DNA of 64,000 nucleotides, from positions 930,001-994,000 of the forward strand of contig NZ_MKXO01000001.1 of the NCBI RefSeq assembly GCF_001766415.1. The letters run 5' to 3'. The translations under genes were made by a program, and so were the position numbers. Positions 1-8,730 of the stretch are shown one piece after another; within the stretch, counting starts at the first letter, position 1, and each line of letters begins with the position of its first letter. The notes under the pieces are model-generated. The model searched no databases, was not told where the DNA came from, and worked only from the letters and a program-made list of their open reading frames with translations. This stretch comes from Exiguobacterium aurantiacum. Lineage in GTDB: Bacteria > Bacillota > Bacilli > Exiguobacteriales > Exiguobacteriaceae.

Positions 1-192
1 GATGAGGAGCCAAGCCCACCACGTCCGTTCAAGCGATTCCGCATACAGCATATACATACCGAGCGATAACACGGCCACAAGTACCGACACGACGAGTTTC
101 GTCTCGCGCTTCCGTACGTATGGGATCGACAAGGCAAACAGCGTCAACGTGGCCAGCACCCAAAAGGCGAGCAGTATTACATATCCGATCAT
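1..192 (-). CDS. Small membrane protein, partial (runs off the left edge)
   Basis: Only the first 64 codons are in the window. The start overlaps the stop of the upstream VanW-type gene in an ATGA arrangement, so the two are translationally coupled. The visible protein starts MIGYVILLAFWVL and has two strongly hydrophobic stretches (about residues 3-24 and 33-51) separated by a basic segment (YVRKRET), which suggests at least two transmembrane helices. I do not recognise a family. Its position at the edge of a prepilin cluster hints at a pilus-related or envelope role, but that is inference only. Confidence 0.6.
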   Translation of the reverse strand, partial: MIGYVILLAFWVLATLTLFALSIPYVRKRETKLVVSVLVAVLSLGMYMLYAESLERTWWAWLLI

Positions 193-1415
193 CCGACTGC
201 CTCCTCGCTAGACGCCGGGACATCCTCGTCCACCGGCGGTTGCTCTTCAAATTCATTCAATCCATCATCTTCTATATCGTCATTAAACGGGTCGTCGTCC
301 AGTGTTTCATCCGGGAACGTCGGAATGATCGGTTCAACCGGTTCAGGCGGCGGTAGCGGGACTGAACTTTTCGTCACGATCTCCGGTACCGGCTCATAGA
401 AGTCAAAGCCCAACAGTTCACGCGTCTCGCCTGCCTCGGTGACACGGATGCGATACAACTTCCCTGACTCTCCAGTTTGACCGGATTGCGTCACCGAAGA
501 ACTTCCGGCCGGGAGTGATGGGGAGAAGCGGATCACGTTCTGGTACGGAACGCTTGCGACTTCTTCGACCCGCGATTCGTACGCGCCGACGAACGCTTTC
601 CCGAGCAGTTGCACCGTCATCACGTTCCCTTCATCTAGGACGATGATGGCGTAAGGTGATTGTTCCGTGTTTTGGACGGCGAAGTTCGAGCCGGCATCGA
701 TTTTGACGTCGTAGCCGAGCTCGATGCCGCTCGGAAGCACTTCATGCGGGACACGCTCGAGCACTTTGAACGGAGTCGCCGCAAACAATTTATAAAGCGA
801 CGAGCCGAGCGGCGTGAGTGCTTCAAAATCTTCCCCGAACGACTTCAAGCTGAACATGTCGCCTGCATCCATTTCAAATCCGTTCATCCGTTCTAACGCC
901 GAGCGCATTGCTGGCGTCGGACTAATCGTCATCGACGCGACGACCTCGTTCTCTTCTGCGACCATCTCAAGGGCGACGTTCGAATCGAGCTTAGACGCTG
1001 AGGCGACGAGCGGTGGGGTCACCATCGTCATCGTGACGGGTTGATTCTCTAAATACGGAGCGATTCGCTCTTCATCGATTGTTGTGATGAGCGGATAGTC
1101 CCCTGGTTCAGATATGGCTTCAAGCGTATCGTCGATGTTGAATGATACGACGTCTTTGCCGACTTCAAGCGCCGTCCCGTCGACGAGCGTGACCGTGAAC
1201 GGTGCGTTTGCGAAGTCTTTGACGGCATTGTCGAGTCGGACGACCGCCTCTTCTTTCGTCATCCCCGATATGTTGATCCCGGCGACACGTGTGTCTTTAT
1301 ATGTAGCGCTTGTCTTCGCTGACGCGTCGAGATAGTTGACGAGCCCGATCGTCGGTAACGACACGAGCAACACAAGACATGTCAGGATGAAAAAGTGCAT
1401 CCCATATTGCTTCAT
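189..1415 (-). CDS. VanW-type cell-wall-associated protein, membrane anchored
   Basis: A 408-residue protein. The ATG at 1415 is preferred over the upstream in-frame codon because AGGGGG lies about 8 nt before it. An N-terminal signal anchor (MKQYGMHFFILTCLVLLVSLP) is followed by a YoaR-type putative peptidoglycan-binding region (TYKDTRVAGINISGMTKEEA, about residues 35-100) and a divergent VanW-like region (MNGFEMDAGDMFSL ... ELGYDVKIDAGSNFAVQN). The end is a G5-like segment plus an acidic, proline-rich tail. VanW proteins are envelope proteins of uncertain biochemical role. The gene is divergent from the prepilin genes and coupled to the membrane protein at the window edge, so it may belong to the pilus locus (inference). 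Confidence 0.65.
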   Translation of the reverse strand: MKQYGMHFFILTCLVLLVSLPTIGLVNYLDASAKTSATYKDTRVAGINISGMTKEEAVVRLDNAVKDFANAPFTVTLVDGTALEVGKDVVSFNIDDTLEAISEPGDYPLITTIDEERIAPYLENQPVTMTMVTPPLVASASKLDSNVALEMVAEENEVVASMTISPTPAMRSALERMNGFEMDAGDMFSLKSFGEDFEALTPLGSSLYKLFAATPFKVLERVPHEVLPSGIELGYDVKIDAGSNFAVQNTEQSPYAIIVLDEGNVMTVQLLGKAFVGAYESRVEEVASVPYQNVIRFSPSLPAGSSSVTQSGQTGESGKLYRIRVTEAGETRELLGFDFYEPVPEIVTKSSVPLPPPEPVEPIIPTFPDETLDDDPFNDDIEDDGLNEFEEQPPVDEDVPASSEEAVG

Positions 1416-1571
1416 TCCAATTCCCCCTATGTAAAAATGAGACTTTCGATTTACTATCCGTTTGTACTCTAACTTTAGTATAATATGCATTGGACAGAAA
1501 TTAACATTTATTTAGGAAATCATACGCTTTTTTCCTAGTATTTTATTATATTTGAAAAGGAGGTCAATGCG

Positions 1572-2036
1572 TTGGCCCGTTCCGAAAAAGGTTTTACGCT
1601 CGTCGAAGTACTCGTGTCGATCGTCATTTTATCAATTGTTTCGTTCTCCTTGTTAAACATATTCAGCCAAAGTCTGAAGACGACGAATGATAGTCTGAGT
1701 ACGACCATCGCCAACCAAGTCGCTCAAAACGCACTGCATACATTAGATCGACGCGCCTCAGCTGTTCAAGAAACGCTTGACTTGAATAAACTGTTGAATC
1801 GAAACAGCGTGAGTTTAGAGTGTGACTTTTGTTCTGATTATCGGATCCATGGTGAGACGTACGTCGCTACCATCACCCAATTGTCAACGCTGCCTTCAAA
1901 TACAATCGAAGTCGAGATTTCCGTGACGACCGATCGACTCCGAACACCTGTCACGTTGAAAGGAGTGATTTCGAATGCAACGTTACGAGAGCCGTTCCCT
2001 GAAACGGCTGTCCCAGAAAGTGAACTCGTTCAGTAA
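1572..2036 (+). CDS. Type IV pilus prepilin-type protein (pseudopilin)
   Basis: The class III prepilin signal MARSEKGFTLVEVLVSIVIL is unmistakable. A short basic leader ends in Gly and is followed by Phe(+1) and the conserved Glu at mature position 5, then about 20 hydrophobic residues. PilD-type peptidase would cut after Gly7. Total length is 154 residues. Translation starts at TTG, with AAAGGAGG about 8 nt upstream; the nearby ATG is out of frame. The small size and the two following pilin-like genes suggest a minor pilin (PilV or GspI-like) rather than the major subunit. A CDFC pair around residue 80 could form a disulfide. Confidence 0.8.
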   Translation: MARSEKGFTLVEVLVSIVILSIVSFSLLNIFSQSLKTTNDSLSTTIANQVAQNALHTLDRRASAVQETLDLNKLLNRNSVSLECDFCSDYRIHGETYVATITQLSTLPSNTIEVEISVTTDRLRTPVTLKGVISNATLREPFPETAVPESELVQ

Positions 2037-2538
2037 AGCGTCCGAAGGGTTTACGCTCGTCGAGCTCCTTGTGACCGTCGTCGTTGCCTCGATCTTAAGC
2101 GGTGTCATCATCACTGCCTTCATTTCAGGCACGCTCGGTTTTCAATTGACGAATGAAACGAGCGAACTGCGCAGTGAAGCCGACTATTTGGTCACGTCCA
2201 TCCTATCCGAGGTCAACCGGAGTGAATTCGATGCCGTCACCGAAGTAGATGACACCTACCAATTCCACCAACTATCCGAACCTCGCATCTCATCGACTGG
2301 GATGATTTATCGGGAAGCCGGATACGAACCGATCAGCTTGAACTTATCAGCAGATTCATACGTGCCGAGCAACCCGAACGTCTTACTAGATAACATTACG
2401 ATTCAACTGATCGAGCCCGTCTATGATCCACGGCGACCGGACTATATGACGAGCGGCTTGATTGAAATCGAGATGAATCTATCGTTAAAGGCAAATCCCG
2501 ATTCCATTAAAACGTTTAAAAGCTCGATCCCATTTTGA
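1975..2538 (+). CDS. Type IV pilus minor prepilin, PilW/ComGF-like
   Basis: A 187-residue protein with a class III prepilin motif about 25 residues in (SEGFTLVELLVTVVVASILSG): Gly at -1, Phe at +1, Glu at +5, then a long hydrophobic helix. The leader is unusually long. The start codon lies 62 bp inside the previous gene, with AAAGGAGTG at 1959-1967 as ribosome binding site, so the genes are translationally coupled. The globular part has no cysteines and no motif I can assign. Gene order (PilV-like, PilW-like, PilX-like) matches minor pilin operons that prime pilus assembly. Confidence 0.75.
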   Translation: MQRYESRSLKRLSQKVNSFSKASEGFTLVELLVTVVVASILSGVIITAFISGTLGFQLTNETSELRSEADYLVTSILSEVNRSEFDAVTEVDDTYQFHQLSEPRISSTGMIYREAGYEPISLNLSADSYVPSNPNVLLDNITIQLIEPVYDPRRPDYMTSGLIEIEMNLSLKANPDSIKTFKSSIPF

Positions 2539-2558
2539 GAAGAAAGGAGGCACCACTT

Positions 2559-4214
2559 ATGCATAAACGAGAAGAAGGCTATGTGCTCGTACTCGTCCTC
2601 GTGACGATGGCCGCGCTCGCCGTCTTATCGCTCGCTGCCATGCAAGTGAACTTGGTCACGAATAAACTGACGGTCATCCGCACGGAAGATACGCAGCTGA
2701 ACGAAGACGCGAAAAGTGCGCTCAATCTGATTGCGGCGGATGTTCGAAATCGTTTCCCTCTTCATGACGCAAATGATGTACCGGCTCATATGGAGTCGGA
2801 GTCGGCTTTTAATGACGCGGTTCAAGGCGCACTCGTTTCAAACGAACCGTTCCTCGGGCTTCCGAGTGAGAGCGACAGTGAAATCAGCTATTCAATTCAA
2901 TTAAAAGAGAATGCGGACGCGAACCTGCTCGATACCGCGCCATTTACGAAGATTTTGCAAGTGAACGTCGTCGCGAGCCGGCAAACAAATCCCGAGCAAC
3001 CGCTCCTGTCGGTCGAATACACGCAAGACCTCTATTTGACGGCTCTGCCCGCGTTTTTGTATTACGTACTCGGGTCGGACGAGCAGTTGACGGTGAACGG
3101 AATGCCGACCGTGCAAGGGAACATCTTCTCAGGTGGGCCTTTGACGTTTGACCGGACGGCGAATTACCAGCTGAACGGTAACGATGAACAACTTGAAAAT
3201 TCAGCGTCAAGTCGTTTTCTTTTAGACGGACGCATCGATTTAGCGAACCCAACCGACTGTCTGATTTGTAAGCAACCTAACTATTTCACCACAGGAAATG
3301 ACGTTGCAAATGAGTTGCCAGACTTCGGTCCAGCGGCAAGTCAGTTCTCTGCATTCCAATATGACTATTCCATCATTGAATTTTTGAATCGACGACTCGA
3401 TACAAAGCTCCCTTATACGAATTCAGTAGATACAACGGTGTTCGAAGCACCGACAATCCCGAAAACAGATGATGTATTTGAAATCGACAAAGTGATTACT
3501 GACGATGGATCTCAAATCATCGAGCGTCCAAGTCCGTACTTAAACAAAGCCGCCTATGATCGGTTGACTGAGTCGACGATCATTACACTTCCTAGCGAAT
3601 TGACAAATAACCAGATGTATATCACGGAATCGATTAAAAAGAGTGATCGTCCCTTGTTGTTCGATGGCGACGTAGTCATTGATTCTTTGACCCACCTCTC
3701 AATCGAGCGACCGTTGATCGTACGAGGCGATTTAAAAATTCAAGGAACCGTTTCTTTTGAATCGACGGTTTATGTGCTCGGAGATACCATCATTGACCGG
3801 GCAAATATTCAACCGTTGACTGCCGATGGGCTCAACTCACTCATTTTGCTGTCAAAAGGGAAAATTCTACTTAACCGGATCAATGAATTCAAAGCAGAAT
3901 CAACTGTGCTCCAGGCTTTCTTATATAGTGATTCTTTAGACAAGACCCAAGTGTACGCCGTAGGCTCTGATTTACAGATCAAAGGAGGGCTCTATAGCAA
4001 AGGTCCGCTTGAGTTGAACGTATTCCGCGGTCGCTTTTCGGAGAGTGACGAGTTGTCGGCGGAACAGTATTTTGACAGCCACATCCAAGAGCACCGCCCC
4101 GAATATTCGCGGTTGCAACTGACCTATAACGATGCGGTTTTCAATCAATTAAATACACTGCCCGTCACGAATCAACTCCAATTCTTTGTCAGCAACCCTG
4201 TTCAGTTAAAGTGA
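2559..4214 (+). CDS. PilX-like pilus assembly protein with atypical prepilin leader
   Basis: A 551-residue protein starting MHKREEGYVLVLVLVTMAAL. The ATG at 2559 is used rather than the upstream TTG at 2535, because AAAGGAGG sits 9 nt before it. The leader resembles PilX or GspK: basic residues, Gly, then a hydrophobic helix, but Glu+5 is absent. The long C-terminal part alternates short beta-like segments (for example LIVRGDLKIQGTVSFESTVYVLGDTII, about residues 385-415), typical of the right-handed repeat region in large PilX-like proteins. One CLIC pair lies near residue 235. It is the last gene of the plus-strand pilin operon and ends just before a strong bidirectional terminator. Confidence 0.7.
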   Translation: MHKREEGYVLVLVLVTMAALAVLSLAAMQVNLVTNKLTVIRTEDTQLNEDAKSALNLIAADVRNRFPLHDANDVPAHMESESAFNDAVQGALVSNEPFLGLPSESDSEISYSIQLKENADANLLDTAPFTKILQVNVVASRQTNPEQPLLSVEYTQDLYLTALPAFLYYVLGSDEQLTVNGMPTVQGNIFSGGPLTFDRTANYQLNGNDEQLENSASSRFLLDGRIDLANPTDCLICKQPNYFTTGNDVANELPDFGPAASQFSAFQYDYSIIEFLNRRLDTKLPYTNSVDTTVFEAPTIPKTDDVFEIDKVITDDGSQIIERPSPYLNKAAYDRLTESTIITLPSELTNNQMYITESIKKSDRPLLFDGDVVIDSLTHLSIERPLIVRGDLKIQGTVSFESTVYVLGDTIIDRANIQPLTADGLNSLILLSKGKILLNRINEFKAESTVLQAFLYSDSLDKTQVYAVGSDLQIKGGLYSKGPLELNVFRGRFSESDELSAEQYFDSHIQEHRPEYSRLQLTYNDAVFNQLNTLPVTNQLQFFVSNPVQLK

Positions 4215-4227
4215 CCGGTTCAACAGA

Positions 4228-4262
4228 AAAACCTCACCTGCATTTTTTGCAGGTGAGGTTTT
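4228..4262. terminator. Bidirectional rho-independent terminator
   Basis: A near-perfect 15-bp inverted repeat (core CCTCACCTGCA / TGCAGGTGAGG) with a T5 loop is flanked by A and T runs. It separates the convergent pilin operon (plus) and the ankyrin/DUF5057 operon (minus) and can serve both. Confidence 0.85.
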
Positions 4263-4264
4263 TC

Positions 4265-4915
4265 TTAGTTCTGGCCCATCCATTCGATGACTAAGTCTGA
4301 GCGGAAGTCTTTGGCCAGTTGCTCATGCTCGCTTGTCCAAACCGCTCCGTTCTCAATCAATAGTTCAATCAATGGAACCTGATTATGTCGTACCGCTTGG
4401 AAGAGGATCGTCTCCTCAGCTGTACTCGGAATCGCTACACCGTTTCCAAGTAACGACTGGACCGCTCTCATATCTAAAGCGTTCGCCGCGATTGGAAGCA
4501 AACGTTCATCTTTTAGTTCCTGATGAACGATTTCCCACTTGTCACGGTCAGCGTTCTCTCCATACAGTCTAGCTAGCACCGCTTCACCATTCACTTCAGC
4601 AAACGGATCGATATCCGTCTGTAAATATGCGGTGACGACTTCTGGCGTGCCTTGTTGGATTGCTTGAGAGAATAACTCAGGTGTCGGTTGAACTTTATTC
4701 GAGCGAAGGACTTGCTCAACCGCACCCCATTCACCTCGTTCTTGTAACGAGGTCACTTCCTCGACAGTCAATTGCTTTTTCGAGGAAATCGCATCTTGTA
4801 ATTCTTCACCGCTTAACGAATCAAGATTCGCTTTTGTCATGTTCAATCTGTACATCGCGAATACAGCAACGATGATGAGCAAAGAAAGTAATACGAGTAA
4901 CCATTTTCGTTTCAC
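4265..4915 (-). CDS. Membrane-anchored ankyrin-repeat-like protein
   Basis: A 216-residue protein. An N-terminal signal anchor (MKRKWLLVLLSLLIIVAVFAMYRL) is followed by a wholly helical region with ankyrin-like cadence, most clearly the pair ETILFQAVRHNQVPLIELLIENGA near residues 165-190 and weaker units before it. The bulk should lie outside the membrane on the extracytoplasmic face. The gene starts 21 bp after the stop of the giant DUF5057 gene on the same strand, so the two probably form an operon. Ankyrin-like repeats suggest protein-protein contact; no enzymatic residues are visible. The function is unknown. Confidence 0.6.
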   Translation of the reverse strand: MKRKWLLVLLSLLIIVAVFAMYRLNMTKANLDSLSGEELQDAISSKKQLTVEEVTSLQERGEWGAVEQVLRSNKVQPTPELFSQAIQQGTPEVVTAYLQTDIDPFAEVNGEAVLARLYGENADRDKWEIVHQELKDERLLPIAANALDMRAVQSLLGNGVAIPSTAEETILFQAVRHNQVPLIELLIENGAVWTSEHEQLAKDFRSDLVIEWMGQN

Positions 4916-4936
4916 GGCATTTCCAACTTTCCGTTA

Positions 4937-7900
4937 TTAATAACGATCATCCTTATTGTCACCAGACGTCTGAATCACTCGGACAAAGAACGTATCTTTT
5001 ACCGGGATAAAGTCGCGGCCGGCTGGCAATGTTGTATAGACCTCTACTTTCGCAACACCAGGTTTGACTGGTACTAGTTGCTTGCCTGAACTGCTAACTT
5101 GTACATATTCCTGTCCTGACACTACGTTCAATCGACTATCTTGCCACGTAGACGTTGTCGGCCAGAATTGAAGCGATGGAGATCTCGGAGCCGTACCTTC
5201 TCCGATATTGATCGTCATGTCTTGGGCAAGGATTTGGTTCGGGTATTCGTTCACCCGAACGATTGTCGGATTAGATAGAACGTTTCGCAACGTTGCTTCT
5301 TCAAATGTCGTTTGTAACGAAATCGGAGTGAGTACTCCACCTTGTCCGTATCCGTAATTTGCACGAATAGTATAACCTGTTGCTGTAGCTGTCACATCGA
5401 CAGCTGCCGGGACTGTCCCGACTAACTTCAGCTGTTTCCCGACGTTCGGTGTCGATACGACGTTAATCGTTGCCACGTCATTTACCCGTTTGTCTGGATC
5501 AAGGCTATTCCATACCCATAAATCCAGTTGGTCTGGTGTCTGTGTCAGACTTGGTGCAAGTACTGTAATCGTAAATGTCGTCACTGGCATTCTCACATTT
5601 AAATTGTTAAACAAAGGACTGGCATCAATACTCGCTTTAATCGTGGTAACACCCGGCTTGAGTCCGCTCACTTCTAACCCAGTCCCTTTTTGGACAAAGG
5701 TGACGCTGTCTCCAGAGACGGTTTCATAACGAATCGAGTCATACTGGGCCGTTGTCGGGAAAACAGTCGGTGTCACCGTCAACGTTTGACCAACAAACAG
5801 GCTCTCTGATTTAATTTGAATCTGTTCCGGTGGACTGATGACTTTAAGCTTAGACTCGGCGATGACGAACGGCCGCCCTTCACCAGGATCAATCGTCAAT
5901 CGGATTGTTGAGTCTCCCGTTTTCAAGCCTTTAATGACCGCATTGTTCCCCGACCCACTTAGTTGCGCCATACCGTTATTGCCGACAATTTCCCATTTCA
6001 ATGTCTTCCACTTCGGATTTGAGAAACTGTTTCCTTTCGCGTCGGTAATGACAGGACTCACAATCTGTTCGGCTCCAATTTGTAACGTCACGTCCGGAAT
6101 ACTCGCTTTGAAGGCGAACGGTGCCCCGATATTGATGAATAGATCCGGAAACTTAGACGAAATCGTCGTCTCTTTGTCCCACTCATTATGCTTATCTAGG
6201 CGATGATCTTGCTTTTTAGATATCTCCACCTCAGACTTCAATTCATTTTCAGTTTTTTTCAAATGAATCAAAGAAGTCGCAGCTTGTACTGCACGGACGT
6301 CCACTTCGAACGTGAAAAAGCGGCTGCTGCTTTCGTCAGATAAGAATACATTTTTATTTCCTTTCCGTTCATAATACAGATCTAACTCTAACTCCAGGTT
6401 AATCGATTGCTTGTCTTTCAATGCGATCTCTTTTCCGTCTGTGCCACGTACAGCAACAATCTCGAGCTCTTTTGGAAGTTTCTCTGAGAATGTGGCCGTG
6501 TTTACTCTAAGAAACTTATCGCCTTTTTGATTCGATAAGCGATCGAACTGCTCTGGATACTCAATTTGATACTTAATCGTTCCTGTCTCGTACAAACTAA
6601 TCGTCGAAGGAGTAATTGCGCGCGTCACTTCAATCAACTCAGACACATCTTCTGCTCGTTTCACGTTGATTGTAAACGAGTCCGTCACTTTGGCATTCCG
6701 TTGATCCGTCGTCTCAATCGACACTTGCATCGGCTCACCTTCGATTACATCTTTTGCCGGAATGACGAATTCTTTCACTTCATAGTTTCTCAAGTTATTG
6801 AACGTCGTCGTTTGACCGTTATAGCTGATTTTTGAAGTGAGTGTTTGATCTTGGAAGTCATAATCGCTCGGACGCCACATAATACTGACATCTCGGCCTT
6901 CCGTCACTTCGATTTTGTTATTTTTAATATCGTCCGTCGTGTAGGCGTTCGATTGGTCACTCACCGACTCAAGCACGTTGTACGGTTTATGATTCGCACC
7001 GATAAAAGCTCGATACATCGTATTAATAAAGATTTTCTTCTCATCAGACTGCGAAAATTTGTTCGTGTGTCCTGCGCCTGAATAGGTGAAATTATTCTTC
7101 GTGTACGTATAATAATGGTTGTTGGCGTCACCGTATATACGATTTCCGCTCGTCGAATAAAGATTGTACCAAGGTGTCACATCGGGATCATTTAAATCAA
7201 GCGTGAAATATTGATTATGCGTATTTGAGATGTTCTTTGGCGCATCATCCAATTTATAAGGATATGTCGTAAAAATACCATCTTGTACTTTGATAGCTCG
7301 ACTTGTCTGTTCTGGTGCACCATAACCCATGTTTGTATACGTTTTTTGTCCCGAAATGTTTAAAGTCGGGTCGCTGTTAACAAATTGTCGTTCCCATTCA
7401 GAAGTTGCGCTGTTGCCGCTATTTGTCCGGAAAATAGTGTCATGTGTCAACATGACTCCTTGCCCTGTCTCGCTGAATCGTTTTACTTTTCTTGTCGCGG
7501 CCTCACTCATACTTCCTGAGATGTTGTATGAATCTTGGAAACCGAAGATGAGCATGTCATAATCGTTCGCGGCTAACGCTGTATCATAAGAACCTTTATC
7601 GAAGTTATCTGTGTTCCCGTTCGTCAAGTTAAATTCATAGTTGCCGGCTGGATCGACGAGCATGTCTGACAAATCTTTTGAAATCTGTCCGTTCGTACTC
7701 GTCCCAGCTGTTAACTGTAAAATATTCGCTTGTACTTTTTGATCTAGATAGATGAACGTACCTCTCTTATAATCCGCTTGTCCGGTCACCGTATCTTTTA
7801 CGACGAGCATCCAATTTTTAGGACCGCTAAACGTCGGGCGTGAAAGTGTGAAGTCGACTGTATCTGAAGTTTTAGCCTGTTTTTCGAGCACTTTCTCTTG

Positions 7901-8686
7901 TGTGGCAAACCGGTCATTATGATCAAAGTCGATATAAAGCTCAATGATGGCCGAACTCGTTGGAGAAGTAGCCAAGTTATAATTAAAGTTGATTGGGGCA
8001 CGGACACCGCCTTGCACTTTAATCGTATTATTCGTGAGTGTTTGATTGTTGTATCGCACATCGACCGTCTTCATGCGTGGTCTGCTACCCGTCAACGACT
8101 TCAACTGTGCCGCCATTTCTTGGTCAATATTTGCATTGGTTTTTTCAGTAAAAACATTCACGTTTGTAAACGAAGCTAAGCGTTTTAACTGTGCACCTCC
8201 GTTTGCTGCATCTTCATGCATATAGAGCGGAAGGCCGATACGGACAACCGAATCGAACAACTCGTCGACTTTTAGCGCCGTTAAATCGTTGTGTTGGCTT
8301 GTCGTATCGTGATTCGCACTCTTCCCGATCGTTCCCGTTTGATATTTTGCTGAGAGTGGGCTACTGCCAATCATGACGGCGTCAAAAGCACCGTTCATCG
8401 GAAAACGTGAAGCGTTAAATTCTTTAATCGTCATAAATTTCGCATTGATTTTCGTCGAATCTAAATTTAAAGAATCGCGATACGTCTTGACGGCAGTATC
8501 GTATTCAGTAATTGTCACGACTTTAGAGGTACTAAATGCATCCCTAAGAATCAAGACGTTCAATGGAACCTCAGTCGTATTCGCTTTGACGTACTGTGGA
8601 AATATAGATATAAGTAAGACGAGAACTGCGATATATTGCATGAACTTACGCAACGTGAGTTCCTCCCCAATTTTAGTGTTTACCAC
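4937..8686 (-). CDS. Giant secreted DUF5057 / Ig-like domain surface protein
   Basis: About 1,249 residues from the GTG at 8686. A TTG at 8653 with GGGGAGG 8 nt upstream would give a cleaner signal peptide (MRKFMQYIAVLVLLISIF...) and may be the true start. The N-terminal half has the DUF5057 signature (YDMLIFGFQDSYN ... GQGVMLTHDTIFR, about residues 375-425). The second half consists of repeated Ig/BIG2-like beta domains with LKPGVTTI, LKTGDSTI and VKPGVAKV units (about residues 780-1,240). No LPXTG motif or C-terminal membrane anchor is visible. It sits convergent to minor pilin genes, so a pilus-tip or adhesin role is attractive but inferred. It is the longest gene in the window. Confidence 0.7.
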   Translation of the reverse strand: MVNTKIGEELTLRKFMQYIAVLVLLISIFPQYVKANTTEVPLNVLILRDAFSTSKVVTITEYDTAVKTYRDSLNLDSTKINAKFMTIKEFNASRFPMNGAFDAVMIGSSPLSAKYQTGTIGKSANHDTTSQHNDLTALKVDELFDSVVRIGLPLYMHEDAANGGAQLKRLASFTNVNVFTEKTNANIDQEMAAQLKSLTGSRPRMKTVDVRYNNQTLTNNTIKVQGGVRAPINFNYNLATSPTSSAIIELYIDFDHNDRFATQEKVLEKQAKTSDTVDFTLSRPTFSGPKNWMLVVKDTVTGQADYKRGTFIYLDQKVQANILQLTAGTSTNGQISKDLSDMLVDPAGNYEFNLTNGNTDNFDKGSYDTALAANDYDMLIFGFQDSYNISGSMSEAATRKVKRFSETGQGVMLTHDTIFRTNSGNSATSEWERQFVNSDPTLNISGQKTYTNMGYGAPEQTSRAIKVQDGIFTTYPYKLDDAPKNISNTHNQYFTLDLNDPDVTPWYNLYSTSGNRIYGDANNHYYTYTKNNFTYSGAGHTNKFSQSDEKKIFINTMYRAFIGANHKPYNVLESVSDQSNAYTTDDIKNNKIEVTEGRDVSIMWRPSDYDFQDQTLTSKISYNGQTTTFNNLRNYEVKEFVIPAKDVIEGEPMQVSIETTDQRNAKVTDSFTINVKRAEDVSELIEVTRAITPSTISLYETGTIKYQIEYPEQFDRLSNQKGDKFLRVNTATFSEKLPKELEIVAVRGTDGKEIALKDKQSINLELELDLYYERKGNKNVFLSDESSSRFFTFEVDVRAVQAATSLIHLKKTENELKSEVEISKKQDHRLDKHNEWDKETTISSKFPDLFINIGAPFAFKASIPDVTLQIGAEQIVSPVITDAKGNSFSNPKWKTLKWEIVGNNGMAQLSGSGNNAVIKGLKTGDSTIRLTIDPGEGRPFVIAESKLKVISPPEQIQIKSESLFVGQTLTVTPTVFPTTAQYDSIRYETVSGDSVTFVQKGTGLEVSGLKPGVTTIKASIDASPLFNNLNVRMPVTTFTITVLAPSLTQTPDQLDLWVWNSLDPDKRVNDVATINVVSTPNVGKQLKLVGTVPAAVDVTATATGYTIRANYGYGQGGVLTPISLQTTFEEATLRNVLSNPTIVRVNEYPNQILAQDMTINIGEGTAPRSPSLQFWPTTSTWQDSRLNVVSGQEYVQVSSSGKQLVPVKPGVAKVEVYTTLPAGRDFIPVKDTFFVRVIQTSGDNKDDRY

Positions 8687-8730
8687 TAATTATCCCACCT
8701 CTTTGGAAAAACATACATAGCTTTCTTCGA

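Noticed and set aside
8653-8686. Definite start codon of the DUF5057 gene
   Set aside because: Both GTG 8686 and TTG 8653 have plausible ribosome sites; the sequence alone does not decide, so the longer form is listed with the alternative stated.
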